Shown here: one piece after another, positions 32,012-40,964 of the stretch | How positions within the stretch are numbered: the stretch's first letter is position 1 | Layout: each line of letters opens with the position of its first letter | Source of the DNA: Enhydrobacter aerosaccus | GTDB lineage: Bacteria; Pseudomonadota; Alphaproteobacteria; Reyranellales; Reyranellaceae | NCBI RefSeq assembly: GCF_900167455.1 | Contig: NZ_FUWJ01000015.1 | Coordinates: forward strand, 53,603-117,602 | DNA length: 64,000 nt | Reading direction: 5' to 3' | Notes under the pieces: model-generated | Told to the model about the DNA's origin: nothing | The model's database searches: none | Seen by the model: only the letters and a program-made list of their open reading frames with translations | Made by a program: the position numbers and the translations under genes

Positions 32012-34129
32012 TCAGGGGTTGAAGGTGCGTAGCAGGAAAGGGCGATCGGTGTCGAAGCGATCCGCCACGAAGCGCAGCGAGGCGGCCGCCCGCACCGCGC
32101 TGCCGGCCTGTGGCGAGCCGGGCGGCACGGCCAGCGCCGCCAGCCTGTCATGCAGCGTGCGCGTCGCCGCCGCGATTTCGGCCAGGCGGGCGGCGCGATC
32201 GCGCGCGGTGGGCAGTGTCTCGTAGAAGCCGGCCATCAGGACCAGCCACGGCTGCAGCGCCTCGGCAATCGCCGGCGGCGTGAGGGGATCGCGCGCCAGG
32301 CCGCCGAGTCGTGCCAGCTCGACGCCGTTGGAGGCGGCGCCGAGACAGCCGCGCAACAGCTCCTCTTCGCGCGGCCGCGTGAGATCGAGGCGCGGCAGCA
32401 GGCCCGCCAGAATGCTCAACACCGCGCGGGCCGGCTGCAGTCCCAGCAGCGCGCCGCGGGCGGCGTCTGCCAGCGTTGCCAGCACCCGGCGCCAGGCGCG
32501 GCGACGGATCACTTCGGGCGACACGGGCAGCAGGCCCTGCGCGGCAATCAGGCAGGCGAGCATGCCCAGGATCAATCCCAGCGCATTGTTGACGTATTGC
32601 TGCGGCACCGGCTGGAACTGATTGCCGGTGATGAGCTCGGAGATGAAGAAGACACCGAAGCCGACGCCGGCCATGGTGTAGCGCGGCGTCGCCATCGCCA
32701 GTCCGGCGGGATAGAGCACGAGCGCCAGGAAGACAGCGAGGCCGGTGAAGTCGTCGAGCAGCGGCAGCACGGTCGCGGTGGCCGCCAGCGCGAGGACGAG
32801 GGCGAAGGTGACGGCCGCAATGTACGGCCGCGCCAGCTTGCCCGGGTCGTCCTGGTTGACGACGCAGAAAAGCACCACGACCAGGCCGACGATCGAGGAG
32901 AAGCCCGCTTCCCATGCGGTCGCGATCCAGAACAGCGTGACGACCAGCAGCGCCAGCGCCGCCCGGACCGACTGCAGGATCGCCTCGGTGAGGCCGAACG
33001 GCGACGGCACCGCATGCGGTCGGGGCTGGCGCCGCCGGCGACGGTTCACGGCGAAGCTCGCCACCATCACCATCGACAGACGATGCACCATGTCGCCGGT
33101 GCGGCTGATCACCAGCAGCGCATTGGCGAGTTCGTCGAAGGGCACGGATCCCGCCATGGCGATTAGCGCCGTACGGGCCTGGAGCAGGGCACGGCGGGCG
33201 CGCAGGAGATCGCGACGGAGCGCCTGCGGATCGCCCAACGCCACGCGCGTCTCGGCCGACACCGCCCGCAGGACGGCCGCGACCTTGGCCAGCGTGTTGC
33301 CGACATGGTCGAGCACCGGCCCGGAGGGCTGTTGCCGCAGGCCCTGCAGCCGCACGTAGAGGCTGCGCGTGATTGCCAGCACGCCGAGGAAATCGCGCAC
33401 GACGTGACGCAGCGCGCTGTCGTCGGCACGCAGCTCCATTGCCTCGAAGGTGGCGTAGGAGCGCAGCGCGTCGAACTTGGCGACCTCCTCGATCATGCGC
33501 TGGCGCGTGACCGCCAGCTCCTCGGGCGGCGTGGTGGGATCGAGGGTGCGGGCGGCGTAGGCGGCGAGGCCGGAGAAGGTGGCGCCGACCGAGCGGTGCA
33601 GCACGTCGCCGGCATAGACCGGCTTGATCAGCAAGGTGACGACGGTCGAGCAGCCGATGCCGATCAGGATCTCGATGGTCCGGTGCAGCGCCACTGCCCA
33701 GCCGGCATCCGGCGCGGTGATGGACTGGAAGCCGACCAGCAGGCCGGAAAAGCCGGCCAGCAGGCAGCCATAGGCGACGAAGTTGCGCGCCTGCATGGCG
33801 CCGAACACCGTCGCCCCCAGCCACAGCACCATCATGCCCACGAAGGCGGCCGGCGCCTCGGCGTAGAGGGACAGCGCGAACAGTCCGAACAGCGAGCCGA
33901 TGACGGTGCCGATCGCACGGTAGGCGCTCTTGGCCACGACGGCGCCCGCGGTCGGCTGGATCACCAGGCAGGCGCTCAGCGCGGCCCATTGCGGATTGTC
34001 GACCTGCAGCCAGAAGGCGACCGCCAGCGAGGCGATGACCGCCACCACCATGCGCAGCGCAAAAAGGTGCTTGGTCCAGTCGATGCGGATCGGCAGGACC
34101 AGGGAAACGGCCGGACTCGATGACGACAC
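32012..34129 (-). CDS. FUSC-family inner-membrane exporter (AaeB-like)
   Basis: 705-residue transporter with two hydrophobic halves (about residues 15-175 and 370-530), each with five to six spans, and a large cytoplasmic region between them and at the C-terminus. Family marks such as NPQWAALSACLVIQPT and GTVIGSLFGLFALSL are visible in the first half. The efflux partner genes follow directly. It likely exports aromatic carboxylates or related compounds, by analogy with AaeB. Probable first gene of an operon ending in the LysR gene. Confidence 0.88.
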   Translation of the reverse strand: MSSSSPAVSLVLPIRIDWTKHLFALRMVVAVIASLAVAFWLQVDNPQWAALSACLVIQPTAGAVVAKSAYRAIGTVIGSLFGLFALSLYAEAPAAFVGMMVLWLGATVFGAMQARNFVAYGCLLAGFSGLLVGFQSITAPDAGWAVALHRTIEILIGIGCSTVVTLLIKPVYAGDVLHRSVGATFSGLAAYAARTLDPTTPPEELAVTRQRMIEEVAKFDALRSYATFEAMELRADDSALRHVVRDFLGVLAITRSLYVRLQGLRQQPSGPVLDHVGNTLAKVAAVLRAVSAETRVALGDPQALRRDLLRARRALLQARTALIAMAGSVPFDELANALLVISRTGDMVHRLSMVMVASFAVNRRRRRQPRPHAVPSPFGLTEAILQSVRAALALLVVTLFWIATAWEAGFSSIVGLVVVLFCVVNQDDPGKLARPYIAAVTFALVLALAATATVLPLLDDFTGLAVFLALVLYPAGLAMATPRYTMAGVGFGVFFISELITGNQFQPVPQQYVNNALGLILGMLACLIAAQGLLPVSPEVIRRRAWRRVLATLADAARGALLGLQPARAVLSILAGLLPRLDLTRPREEELLRGCLGAASNGVELARLGGLARDPLTPPAIAEALQPWLVLMAGFYETLPTARDRAARLAEIAAATRTLHDRLAALAVPPGSPQAGSAVRAAASLRFVADRFDTDRPFLLRTFNP

Positions 34130-34202
34130 GGGCGCGAGAGTGGTCTGTTGCCGCGGTGCAAGTCAATGCGATCCAGGCCGGCATTCGCGAGGCGTTGCCG
34201 TG

Positions 34203-34228
34203 CGGATCGCGGGCTTCCTGCCCGCGCC
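34203..34228. repeat. R6 palindromic repeat, single unit
   Basis: CGGATCGCGGGCTTCCTGCC CGCGCC, a single hairpin of the R6 family, lying in the 103-bp gap between the FUSC gene start and the ABC exporter stop. Confidence 0.55.
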
Positions 34229-34232
34229 TTCG

Positions 34233-37200
34233 TTACGACGCGGCCGGCGCGTAGGCGACGGCGAGCTGGCGCGAGACCAGGCGGGCATAGAGGCCGCCGC
34301 GGGCCAGCAGTTCCGCGTGGCTGCCGGTCTCGGCGACGCGGCCCTCGTCGAGCACCACGATCAGGTCGGCATCGCGCACGGTCGAGAGGCGATGGGCGAT
34401 GACGATGGTGGTGCGGTCGGCCTGCAGGAGATCGAGGGCGCGGCGCACCGCCTGCTCGTTGACCGCGTCGAGATGCGAGGTCGCCTCGTCGAGGATCAGG
34501 ATCGGCGCATCCTTGAGGAAGGCGCGGGCGATGGCGACGCGCTGGCGCTGGCCGCCACTCAGGCTGGTGCCGCGCTCGCCGACCGGCGAGTCGAGCCCGT
34601 CCGGCAGCGTCGCCACCAGCTCCGATAGCGAGGCGTGCTCGATGGCGGCGTTCAGCTCCACCTCCGTTGCCTCGGGCCGCGCGATCAGGATGTTGGCGCG
34701 CAGCGTGTCGTTGAAGAGATAGGTGTCCTGCGCCACCAGGGCGATGAGCTGGCGTAGCGCATCGAGCTTGTAGTCGCGCAGATCGGCGCCGTTCAGCACG
34801 ATGCGGCCCGACTGCGGATCCCAGAAGCGCATCAGCAGTTGCGCCGTCGTCGTCTTGCCGGCGCCCGAGGTGCCGACCAGCGCCACCGTCTTGCCGGCGG
34901 GGATGACGAAGCTCACATCGCTCAGCGCCCGCCGCGTCTGGCCGGGATAGGTGAAGTTCACCTTTTCCAGCGCCAGCGCCGCTGGACCTTTCTTCGGCGG
35001 CACGCCCGCACCATCGCGCACGGGAATCGGCTCGTTGGCCAGCGCATAGATGCGGCGCGTGGCGCCCAGCGTGTCGGCAAGCTGGCGGCCGATCTGCGCG
35101 ATCTCCGACACCGGCAGGAACGCCGCCATGGCGATGATGGTCAGCAGCGGCAGCAGGCCCGGATCGATCGCGCCGGTGCTGGACAGGATGGCGCCGGTGA
35201 CGACGACCGATAGTCCGCCGAGGCCGGTCATCACTTCGAGCAGGCTCTGCTGCAGGGTCAGCTCGCGGAAGAAGGGCAGGCGCAACCCGATGTGATGCTG
35301 CGAGAGTTGGTCGAGGCGGTCGCCGCGCCGACGCTCCTGCTGGAAGGCGACGATCTCACCTAGGCCCTGGACGGAGTCGACGGCGAAGGCGCCCAGCTCG
35401 CCCGCCGCCTCGCGTGCCTGCGAGCCCAGCGTATCGACGCGCTTGCGCATCAGGAACGGACTCAAGCCGACGGCGAGCAGGAAGGGCAGCAGCGCCAGCG
35501 CCAGCCAGCCGCTGGTGGTGGCCAGCGCGATGACGACGCCGGCCGGCACCAGGATGGCGACGAAGGCCGGCGCCACGGTGTGGGCGAAGAAGTACTCGAC
35601 CAGCTCGATATCGTGCGTGGCGAGCGCCATCAGGTCACCGGTGCGCCGACGCACGAGATAGGCGGGCGCCAGCGCCTCCAGCTTGCGGAAGGCATCGATG
35701 CGCATCTCGGCCAGCAGGCGGAACGCCATGTCGTGCGCGAGCCACGATTCGAACCAGTGCAGGATGCCCGACAGCGGCGCCACGAGGGCGAGCGCGATGG
35801 CGAGGCCGCGATAGGGCTCGTGATGCTTCAGCGCCAGCACGATCAGCGCCGACAATACGCCGACACCGATGAAGGCCAGCACGCGCAGCACGCCGAGCAC
35901 GAAGGTGGCCGTGAGCTTGCCCTTCCACGGCACCACCAGCTTCATCAGCGTGGCGACGACCTGATACCAGGTCAGCCCTTCGGCCTTGATGATGCCTTCG
36001 GTCGGGGTAGGGCCGAGTGCCAGCTCTTCTTGGGAGTGCGCCACTCCAGTGGCGCTCATTTCTTGAAGCGTGACTGGAGTAGCGCGCTCCCCTGAGTGAG
36101 CCTGCTCCGCCATCAGCGCCGCATAGGTGCCACCGCGCGCCATCAGCGCCGCATGCTTGCCTTCCTCGGCAACGCGGCCGCCATCGAGCACGAGAATGCG
36201 GTCGCAATCGATCACGCTCGACAGGCGATGGGCGAGGATCAGCGTGGTACGGCCGCGCATCAGCCGGTCGAGCGCCTCCTGGATCACGGCTTCGTTCTCG
36301 GCATCGACCGCCGACAGCGCCTCGTCGAGCACCAGGATCGGCGTGTCGCGCAGCAGGGCGCGCGCGATGGCGAGACGCTGGCGCTGGCCACCCGAGAGCT
36401 TGATGCCCTTTTCGCCGATCACCGTCGCATAGCCCTGCGGCAGGCTCCGGATGAAATCGTGGATGTTGGCGCTGCGCGCCGCCTCCTCGATCTGGTCCTG
36501 CGTCGCGTCGGGTCGACCCAGCCGCAGGTTCTCCTCGACCGTGCCATGGAACAGGAACGTGTCCTGGTTCACGACCGAGATCAGCGAGCGGATCTGCGCG
36601 AAGGAGAGCGTGCGCAGATCGTGCCCGCCCAGGGTGATGCGGCCGTCATCGGGATCGTAGAAGCGCAGCAGCAGGCGGACGATCGACGACTTGCCGCCGC
36701 CCGACGGCCCGACGAGACCCAGCCGCTCGCCCGCCTCGGCGCGGAAGGACAGGCCGTTGTGGATGGTGCGCCGCGTGCCGGGATAGGCGAAGCGCACGTC
36801 CTCGAAGGCGATCACGGGCGCGAGATGCTTGTCGAGCGGCGCCGGCGGCGCGTCGGCCACGGCCGGCTGGTCGTCGAGGATCTTGTAGACGCCCTGGGCG
36901 GCGGAGAGGCCGACCATGCCCTGATGCAGCACCGTGCGCAGCTCGCGCATGGGCCGGAAGATCTCGACCCCCAGCATCAGGATCACCAGCAGCGCCGACA
37001 GCGTCATGGCGCCCGACTCGACGCGCGAGGCGCCGTAGATCAGCGCCGCCGCCGCGCCGCAGGCGATCGCCGTATCGGTGATGCCGCGGGCCAGCGAGTT
37101 GGTGCCCAGCACCCACATGGTACGCCGGAAGAGATCGCGTGCCTCGCTCTCGAGCTTGTCGGCGCGCGCCTTGCCCTGGCCGAAGGCCTTGAGCGTAGCG

Positions 37201-37820
37201 AGACCCTGGATCGAATCGAGGAACTCGGCGGCGAAGCTCGCATAGGACTTCTGCCGGAACATCGAGTTGCGCACGTCCCATTTGTGCCACAGCGCCGGCG
37301 CGAACAGGGCGACGAGGGCGGCGGCCAGCATCACCAGCGCCACCGGCAGATCGATGCAGGCCACGACGGCGAAGATCAGCAGCGGCGACAGCAGCGCGAT
37401 CAGGAACTGCGGCAGGAACTGGCCGAAATAGGTTTCGAGCTGCTCGACGCCGTCGATCATCGACAGGGTGAGGCCGCCCGAGCGCTGGCGGCCGACCGTG
37501 CCCGGCCCGAGGCTGGCGATCTTGTCGTAGAGGGTCCGCCGCAGCGTCTTCTGCACCCGCGCCGCCGTCTCGTGGGCCACCACGGCGCGCCAATGCTCGG
37601 TCGCGCCGCGCAGTACCATCACCAGCGCGATCAGCAGGATCGGCAGGATCAGAGCCGAGGGCTCGCGGCCGGCGAAGACCTGGCCGATCAGCCAGCCCAG
37701 CAGGCCAAGGCGCGCCACGCCGAGACCGACGGAGAGGAGTCCGAGCAGCACGGCGGCGGCGATGCGGCCACGCACGCCCTTGGTGAAGACGAGGAGACGC
37801 GGTTCGATGTGCATGGGCAA
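34233..37820 (-). CDS. Single-chain fused ABC exporter, CydDC-like
   Basis: 1195-residue protein containing two complete half-transporters in one chain. Half 1: membrane domain about residues 15-310, Walker A GPSGGGKSS, signature LSGGQRQRLAIARALL, Walker B ILVLDEALSAVD. Half 2: membrane domain about 640-930, Walker A GTSGAGKTT, signature LSGGQRQRVAIARAFL, Walker B ILILDEATSHLD. The arrangement resembles CydD-CydC, which export cysteine/glutathione to the periplasm; fused versions exist but are less usual. The linker (about residues 575-598) is encoded by a REP pair inserted in frame (36032-36093). Divergent from a LysR gene, 65 bp away, that may control it. No cydAB nearby. Confidence 0.85.
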   Translation of the reverse strand: MPMHIEPRLLVFTKGVRGRIAAAVLLGLLSVGLGVARLGLLGWLIGQVFAGREPSALILPILLIALVMVLRGATEHWRAVVAHETAARVQKTLRRTLYDKIASLGPGTVGRQRSGGLTLSMIDGVEQLETYFGQFLPQFLIALLSPLLIFAVVACIDLPVALVMLAAALVALFAPALWHKWDVRNSMFRQKSYASFAAEFLDSIQGLATLKAFGQGKARADKLESEARDLFRRTMWVLGTNSLARGITDTAIACGAAAALIYGASRVESGAMTLSALLVILMLGVEIFRPMRELRTVLHQGMVGLSAAQGVYKILDDQPAVADAPPAPLDKHLAPVIAFEDVRFAYPGTRRTIHNGLSFRAEAGERLGLVGPSGGGKSSIVRLLLRFYDPDDGRITLGGHDLRTLSFAQIRSLISVVNQDTFLFHGTVEENLRLGRPDATQDQIEEAARSANIHDFIRSLPQGYATVIGEKGIKLSGGQRQRLAIARALLRDTPILVLDEALSAVDAENEAVIQEALDRLMRGRTTLILAHRLSSVIDCDRILVLDGGRVAEEGKHAALMARGGTYAALMAEQAHSGERATPVTLQEMSATGVAHSQEELALGPTPTEGIIKAEGLTWYQVVATLMKLVVPWKGKLTATFVLGVLRVLAFIGVGVLSALIVLALKHHEPYRGLAIALALVAPLSGILHWFESWLAHDMAFRLLAEMRIDAFRKLEALAPAYLVRRRTGDLMALATHDIELVEYFFAHTVAPAFVAILVPAGVVIALATTSGWLALALLPFLLAVGLSPFLMRKRVDTLGSQAREAAGELGAFAVDSVQGLGEIVAFQQERRRGDRLDQLSQHHIGLRLPFFRELTLQQSLLEVMTGLGGLSVVVTGAILSSTGAIDPGLLPLLTIIAMAAFLPVSEIAQIGRQLADTLGATRRIYALANEPIPVRDGAGVPPKKGPAALALEKVNFTYPGQTRRALSDVSFVIPAGKTVALVGTSGAGKTTTAQLLMRFWDPQSGRIVLNGADLRDYKLDALRQLIALVAQDTYLFNDTLRANILIARPEATEVELNAAIEHASLSELVATLPDGLDSPVGERGTSLSGGQRQRVAIARAFLKDAPILILDEATSHLDAVNEQAVRRALDLLQADRTTIVIAHRLSTVRDADLIVVLDEGRVAETGSHAELLARGGLYARLVSRQLAVAYAPAAS
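36032..36093. repeat. REP pair (BIME) of family R5 inside a coding region
   Basis: GGGAGTGCGCCACTCCAGTG (left) and AGTAGCGCGCTCCCC (right) form an inverted REP pair of about 62 bp. It is translated on the minus strand as part of the interdomain linker of the ABC exporter (residues SGERATPVTL, QEMSATGVAHS). Its GGAG-type tetranucleotide and hairpin match the repeats flanking the RAYT gene. No stop or frameshift results. Confidence 0.75.
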
Positions 37821-37870
37821 ATGCTAGGGCGAACATTCCTATTCGTCAGTCCACAAATCGGAAAAGCCGC

Positions 37871-37886
37871 TGTACAAATATGTACA
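37871..37886 (+). promoter_or_regulatory. TGTACA-N4-TGTACA site at the LysR start
   Basis: Two copies of the self-complementary hexamer TGTACA are separated by AATA and overlap the LysR initiation codon. It looks like an operator for autoregulation and lies in the divergent promoter region shared with the ABC exporter. Confidence 0.35.
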
Positions 37887-38770
37887 TGGCTCCGAGCTGG
37901 GACGACCTGCGTATTTTCCTTACCCTGGCGCGCGAGGGCACGCTGACCACGGCAGCCAAGGCGCTGGGCGTCAGCCATCCCACCGTGGCGCGGCGCGTCC
38001 AGGCGCTGGAGCAGCAGATCGGCGCACGCCTGTTCGAGCGCCTGCCGGATCGGTTCGTTCCGACCGGTGCCGGCGAGGAGCTGCTGGGCGATGCCGAGGT
38101 GATGGAGCGGGCGGCCCTGTCGATCGACCGCCGCAGCGCCGGCCTCTCCGACACGGTGAGCGGCGTGGTGCGGCTGTCGGCGGGCGAGGCGATGGCGGCT
38201 TTTCTCGCGCGGCATCTGCCGGAGCTGCGCCGGAAGCTGAACCAGATCGAATTCGAACTGACGGCCAGCCACACGCTCGCCAATCTGTCGCGCCGCGAGG
38301 CCGATCTGCTGATCCGCGAGCAGGTACCCGATCTCGCCGGCATCGTCGCGCGCAAGCTCGGCCGCGTCGCCTATGCGATCTATGCCCATCCCGACCTCGC
38401 CATCGCCCGCGCGACACCGGCAGCGCTCAAGGCGGTGCCGTGGATCGGCTTCGACGACGATCACGTCTACATGCCGGGGCAACGGTGGCTGCAGCAGAAG
38501 CTCGACGGCGCGCGGCCGGCAATCCGTGGCAACGACTGGCTGGTGCTGCACGAGGCGGCACGCGCCGGCGCGGGCTTCGCGATCCTGCCCTGTTATCTCG
38601 GCGATCCCGACCCGGGCCTGCGCCGCGTCGGCACCGTCATTCCCGAGGTCTTTGCCGACCAGTGGCTCCTGGTCCACCGCGACCTGCGCGCCTTGCCCCG
38701 CGTCCGCGCCGTCATGGACGCCGTCATCGACCTCTTCCATCGCCAGCGCGCGTTGCTGGAGGGACGATAA
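37886..38770 (+). CDS. LysR-type transcriptional regulator
   Basis: 294 residues: MAPSWDDLRIFLTLAREGTL, then TTAAKALGVSHPTVARRVQALE forms the DNA-binding domain (residues 1-60, clipped), followed by an effector domain. ATG 37880 two codons earlier is equally possible; the conserved WDDLR phase favours 37886. It is divergent from the fused ABC exporter and may regulate it. The effector is unknown. Confidence 0.87.
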   Translation: MAPSWDDLRIFLTLAREGTLTTAAKALGVSHPTVARRVQALEQQIGARLFERLPDRFVPTGAGEELLGDAEVMERAALSIDRRSAGLSDTVSGVVRLSAGEAMAAFLARHLPELRRKLNQIEFELTASHTLANLSRREADLLIREQVPDLAGIVARKLGRVAYAIYAHPDLAIARATPAALKAVPWIGFDDDHVYMPGQRWLQQKLDGARPAIRGNDWLVLHEAARAGAGFAILPCYLGDPDPGLRRVGTVIPEVFADQWLLVHRDLRALPRVRAVMDAVIDLFHRQRALLEGR

Positions 38771-38806
38771 CACTTCGCGTTCTTGCCTGCGTCATACGCA
38801 AGAAAG

Positions 38807-38834
38807 ATCGCGCCACTGGAGTGGCGCGCCCCCA
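38807..38834. repeat. R5 REP, downstream of the LysR gene
   Basis: GATCGCGCCACTGGAGTGGC GCGCCCCC: a REP hairpin (GCGCCACT / AGTGGCGC) of the RAYT-associated family, 37 bp after the LysR stop. Between it and the next REP at 38926 is a run with an imperfect long inverted repeat but no gene. Confidence 0.65.
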
Positions 38835-38925
38835 GCAGCCTGGCGCCTACTGGGTGCCAGTCCTGGGATGCCATCCTTGTGGATCAGCGTATGACGCATG
38901 ATGGGTGTCGCGCATCCCGGCAGTG

Positions 38926-38963
38926 CTGGGGGCGCACCACTCCAGTGGCGCGTCATGCGCTGG
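38926..38963. repeat. R5 REP, next to the RAYT stop
   Basis: GGGGGCGCACCACTCCAGTG followed by GCGCGTCATGCGCTGG. It is only about 8 bp from the 3' end of the RAYT gene, the position where REPs of a RAYT usually lie. Confidence 0.65.
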
Positions 38964-38970
38964 ATCGACA

Positions 38971-39519
38971 TCATGTCCCTTTGAATCGGGCGCTCCCGTA
39001 AGGCCAGAGGTGAGCCTCGGCGACCAGTCCGGCTTTGACTGGGTTATCGTCGATGTAATGCTCGGCCGCATGGAAATGTGCTTTGTTCCGGATGAAGCGA
39101 TCCCAGTACTCGGTTTGCCAGAAGATGCCCGTCCGTCCGATCCGTTCATTCGCCTTGCGTGCCGTGAAGCGCTTCCACGACCCGACGATTGTGCCCAGGG
39201 ACGCATCGTTCTTCATGCTGAACAGCACATGGACGTGGTTCGGCATGATCGTCCAGGCGTGGAGGTGATAACGGATCTCATCGAATTGAAGCAGCGCGCC
39301 TTCGACCAATCGTGCGACCGACTCGCTCCTCAGCCAACAGGCGCCCAGACCCTGGTCCAGAAACGCGTGGCGCAAGGTTTCAGGTCGCTCGGCCCGCTGC
39401 AGCCGGTCGAGAACCTGCCTGGGAAGGCTGTCGGCAAGGCGGAACGTGACGAACTGGGTGACCTCTGGCGAGTCGAAGTGGGGAAGGTAATTGCGCGAGT
39501 GCCAGCCCTTGTTCGCCAT
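38971..39519 (-). CDS. REP-associated tyrosine transposase (RAYT, Y1/HUH)
   Basis: 182-residue single-strand transposase of the IS200-like TnpA_REP family. Motifs: HLHAWTIMPNHVHVLF, with the HUH pair HVH at residues 95-97. FWQTEYWDRFIR and HYIDDNPVKAGLV hold the predicted catalytic Tyr (about residue 155). ATG 39519 gives the conserved N-terminus MANKGWHSRNYLPHF; a longer upstream frame runs through REPs and is not coding. It is flanked on both sides by its own REP palindromes and is the likely source of the R5 repeats scattered across the window. Confidence 0.88.
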   Translation of the reverse strand: MANKGWHSRNYLPHFDSPEVTQFVTFRLADSLPRQVLDRLQRAERPETLRHAFLDQGLGACWLRSESVARLVEGALLQFDEIRYHLHAWTIMPNHVHVLFSMKNDASLGTIVGSWKRFTARKANERIGRTGIFWQTEYWDRFIRNKAHFHAAEHYIDDNPVKAGLVAEAHLWPYGSARFKGT

Positions 39520-39541
39520 ATCGCACGGTACTGGGACAGGA

Positions 39542-39680
39542 GATGACGCGCCACTCCACGACGCTGAGGTCAGGCCGCTGGGGGCGCGCGACTCCCGTCG
39601 CGCGTCATGCGCCGGATCGAGGAAAAGATCGCGCCACACGAGCGGAGCCTCGCTCCGCTCGTGGAGTGGCGCGCCCCCGG
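39542..39680. repeat. R5 REP cluster upstream of the RAYT gene
   Basis: Several REP arms: ATGACGCGCCACTCCACGAC, GGGGGCGCGCGACTCCCGTC, then GATCGCGCCACACGAGCGGA and GTGGAGTGGCGCGCCCCCGG. They form a compound BIME between the RAYT start and the liv operon. Confidence 0.65.
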
Positions 39681-39763
39681 CGAGGGGAGGGCGGCAATTC
39701 CGCACCATGGCGCGAGGCGCGATCATCGATTAGAAAGGCGGCCTGACTTGGGGAGGTAAAACA

Positions 39764-40954
39764 ATGTTGCGTCGTACAGTGCTTGCCGCCGCCGGCCTGC
39801 TGGTGGCCGGAACGGCCGCCGCCGAGGACAAGCCGATCAAGATCGCGCTGATCTACGGCAAGACCGGTCCGCTGGAGCCCTATGCGCGTCAGACCGAGGC
39901 CGGCTTCATGCTGGGCCTGGAATACGCGACCAAGGGCACGATGATGATCGACGGTCGCAAGATCGAGGTCATCCTCAAGGACGACCAGCTCAAGCCGGAC
40001 ATGGGCAAGGCGGCGCTGGAGCAGGCCTATGCCGACGACAAGGTCGACATCGCGGTCGGCACGACGGGCTCGCCGGTCACGCTCGCCATGCTGCCGGTCG
40101 CCGAGGAATACAAGAAGATCCTGATCGTCGAGCCGGCCGTGGCCGACCAGATCACGGGCGACAAGTGGAACCGCTACATCTTCCGCACCGCGCGCAACTC
40201 CTCGCAGGATGCGCTGGCGGCCGCCGCGACCTTGAAGGATCCCGACATCAGCATCGCCACGCTGGCGCAGGACAATGCCTTCGGCAAGGACGGCATCGCC
40301 TCGCTCAAGGAAGCGCTGACGGCCGTCGGCTCCAAGGCAAAGGTCGTGCACGAGGAATACACGCCGGCGCAGACGACGGACTTCACCGCCGCCGGTCAGC
40401 GCCTGTTCGACTCGCTGAAGGACAAGCCCGGCCGCAAGGTCATCGCCGTGGTGTGGGCCGGCGCGCATCCGCTCCCGAAGCTGATGGACCTCAAGCCGGA
40501 GCGCTACGGCATCGAGATCGCGCCGGGCGGCAACATCCTGCCGGTGATGGCGGGCTGGAAGCAGTTCCCGGGCCTCGAGGGCGCCATCTACTACTACTGG
40601 GGCTTCCCCAAGAACCCGGTCAACGACTGGCTGGTGAGCGAATACAAGAAGAAGAACAACGGCGCGCCGCCGGACTTCTTCGTCGCCGGTGGCATGAGCG
40701 CGGCGATGGCGGTGGTGCAGGCGATCCAGAAGGCCAAGTCGACCGACACGGAGAAGCTGATCGCCGCCATGGAAGGCATGGAGTTCGACACGCCCAAGGG
40801 CAAGATGACCTTCCGCAAGGAGGACCATCAGGCGCTGCAGGCCATGTACCAGTGGCGCATGAAGAAGGATCCGCCGGACAACTACGACCTGCTCGAGCTC
40901 GTGCGCGAGATTCCCGCGTCCGAGATGAACCTGCCGATCAAGAACAAGCGATAG
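39764..40954 (+). CDS. livK: Branched-chain amino acid ABC transporter substrate-binding protein
   Basis: Periplasmic receptor of 396 residues. Signal peptide about residues 1-20 (RRTVLAAAGLLVAGTAAAED). The Leu/Ile/Val-type two-lobe fold begins PIKIALIYGKTGPLEPYARQ, with the cross-lobe segments VGTTGSPVTLAM and FRTARNSSQDALA. A Shine-Dalgarno GGGGAGGT precedes the ATG. First gene of the liv operon. The solute could be an amino acid, amide or aromatic acid; the family is promiscuous. Confidence 0.88.
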   Translation: MLRRTVLAAAGLLVAGTAAAEDKPIKIALIYGKTGPLEPYARQTEAGFMLGLEYATKGTMMIDGRKIEVILKDDQLKPDMGKAALEQAYADDKVDIAVGTTGSPVTLAMLPVAEEYKKILIVEPAVADQITGDKWNRYIFRTARNSSQDALAAAATLKDPDISIATLAQDNAFGKDGIASLKEALTAVGSKAKVVHEEYTPAQTTDFTAAGQRLFDSLKDKPGRKVIAVVWAGAHPLPKLMDLKPERYGIEIAPGGNILPVMAGWKQFPGLEGAIYYYWGFPKNPVNDWLVSEYKKKNNGAPPDFFVAGGMSAAMAVVQAIQKAKSTDTEKLIAAMEGMEFDTPKGKMTFRKEDHQALQAMYQWRMKKDPPDNYDLLELVREIPASEMNLPIKNKR

Positions 40955-40964
40955 AGGCATCCTC

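Noticed and set aside
36096..37946. A 616-codon plus-strand frame opposite the ABC exporter
   Set aside because: It is a GC-rich antisense shadow; the opposite strand has complete Walker and signature motifs.
39520..39726. N-terminal extension of the RAYT gene
   Set aside because: This stretch is made of REP arms and the predicted residues have no similarity to RAYT proteins; ATG 39519 begins the conserved part.
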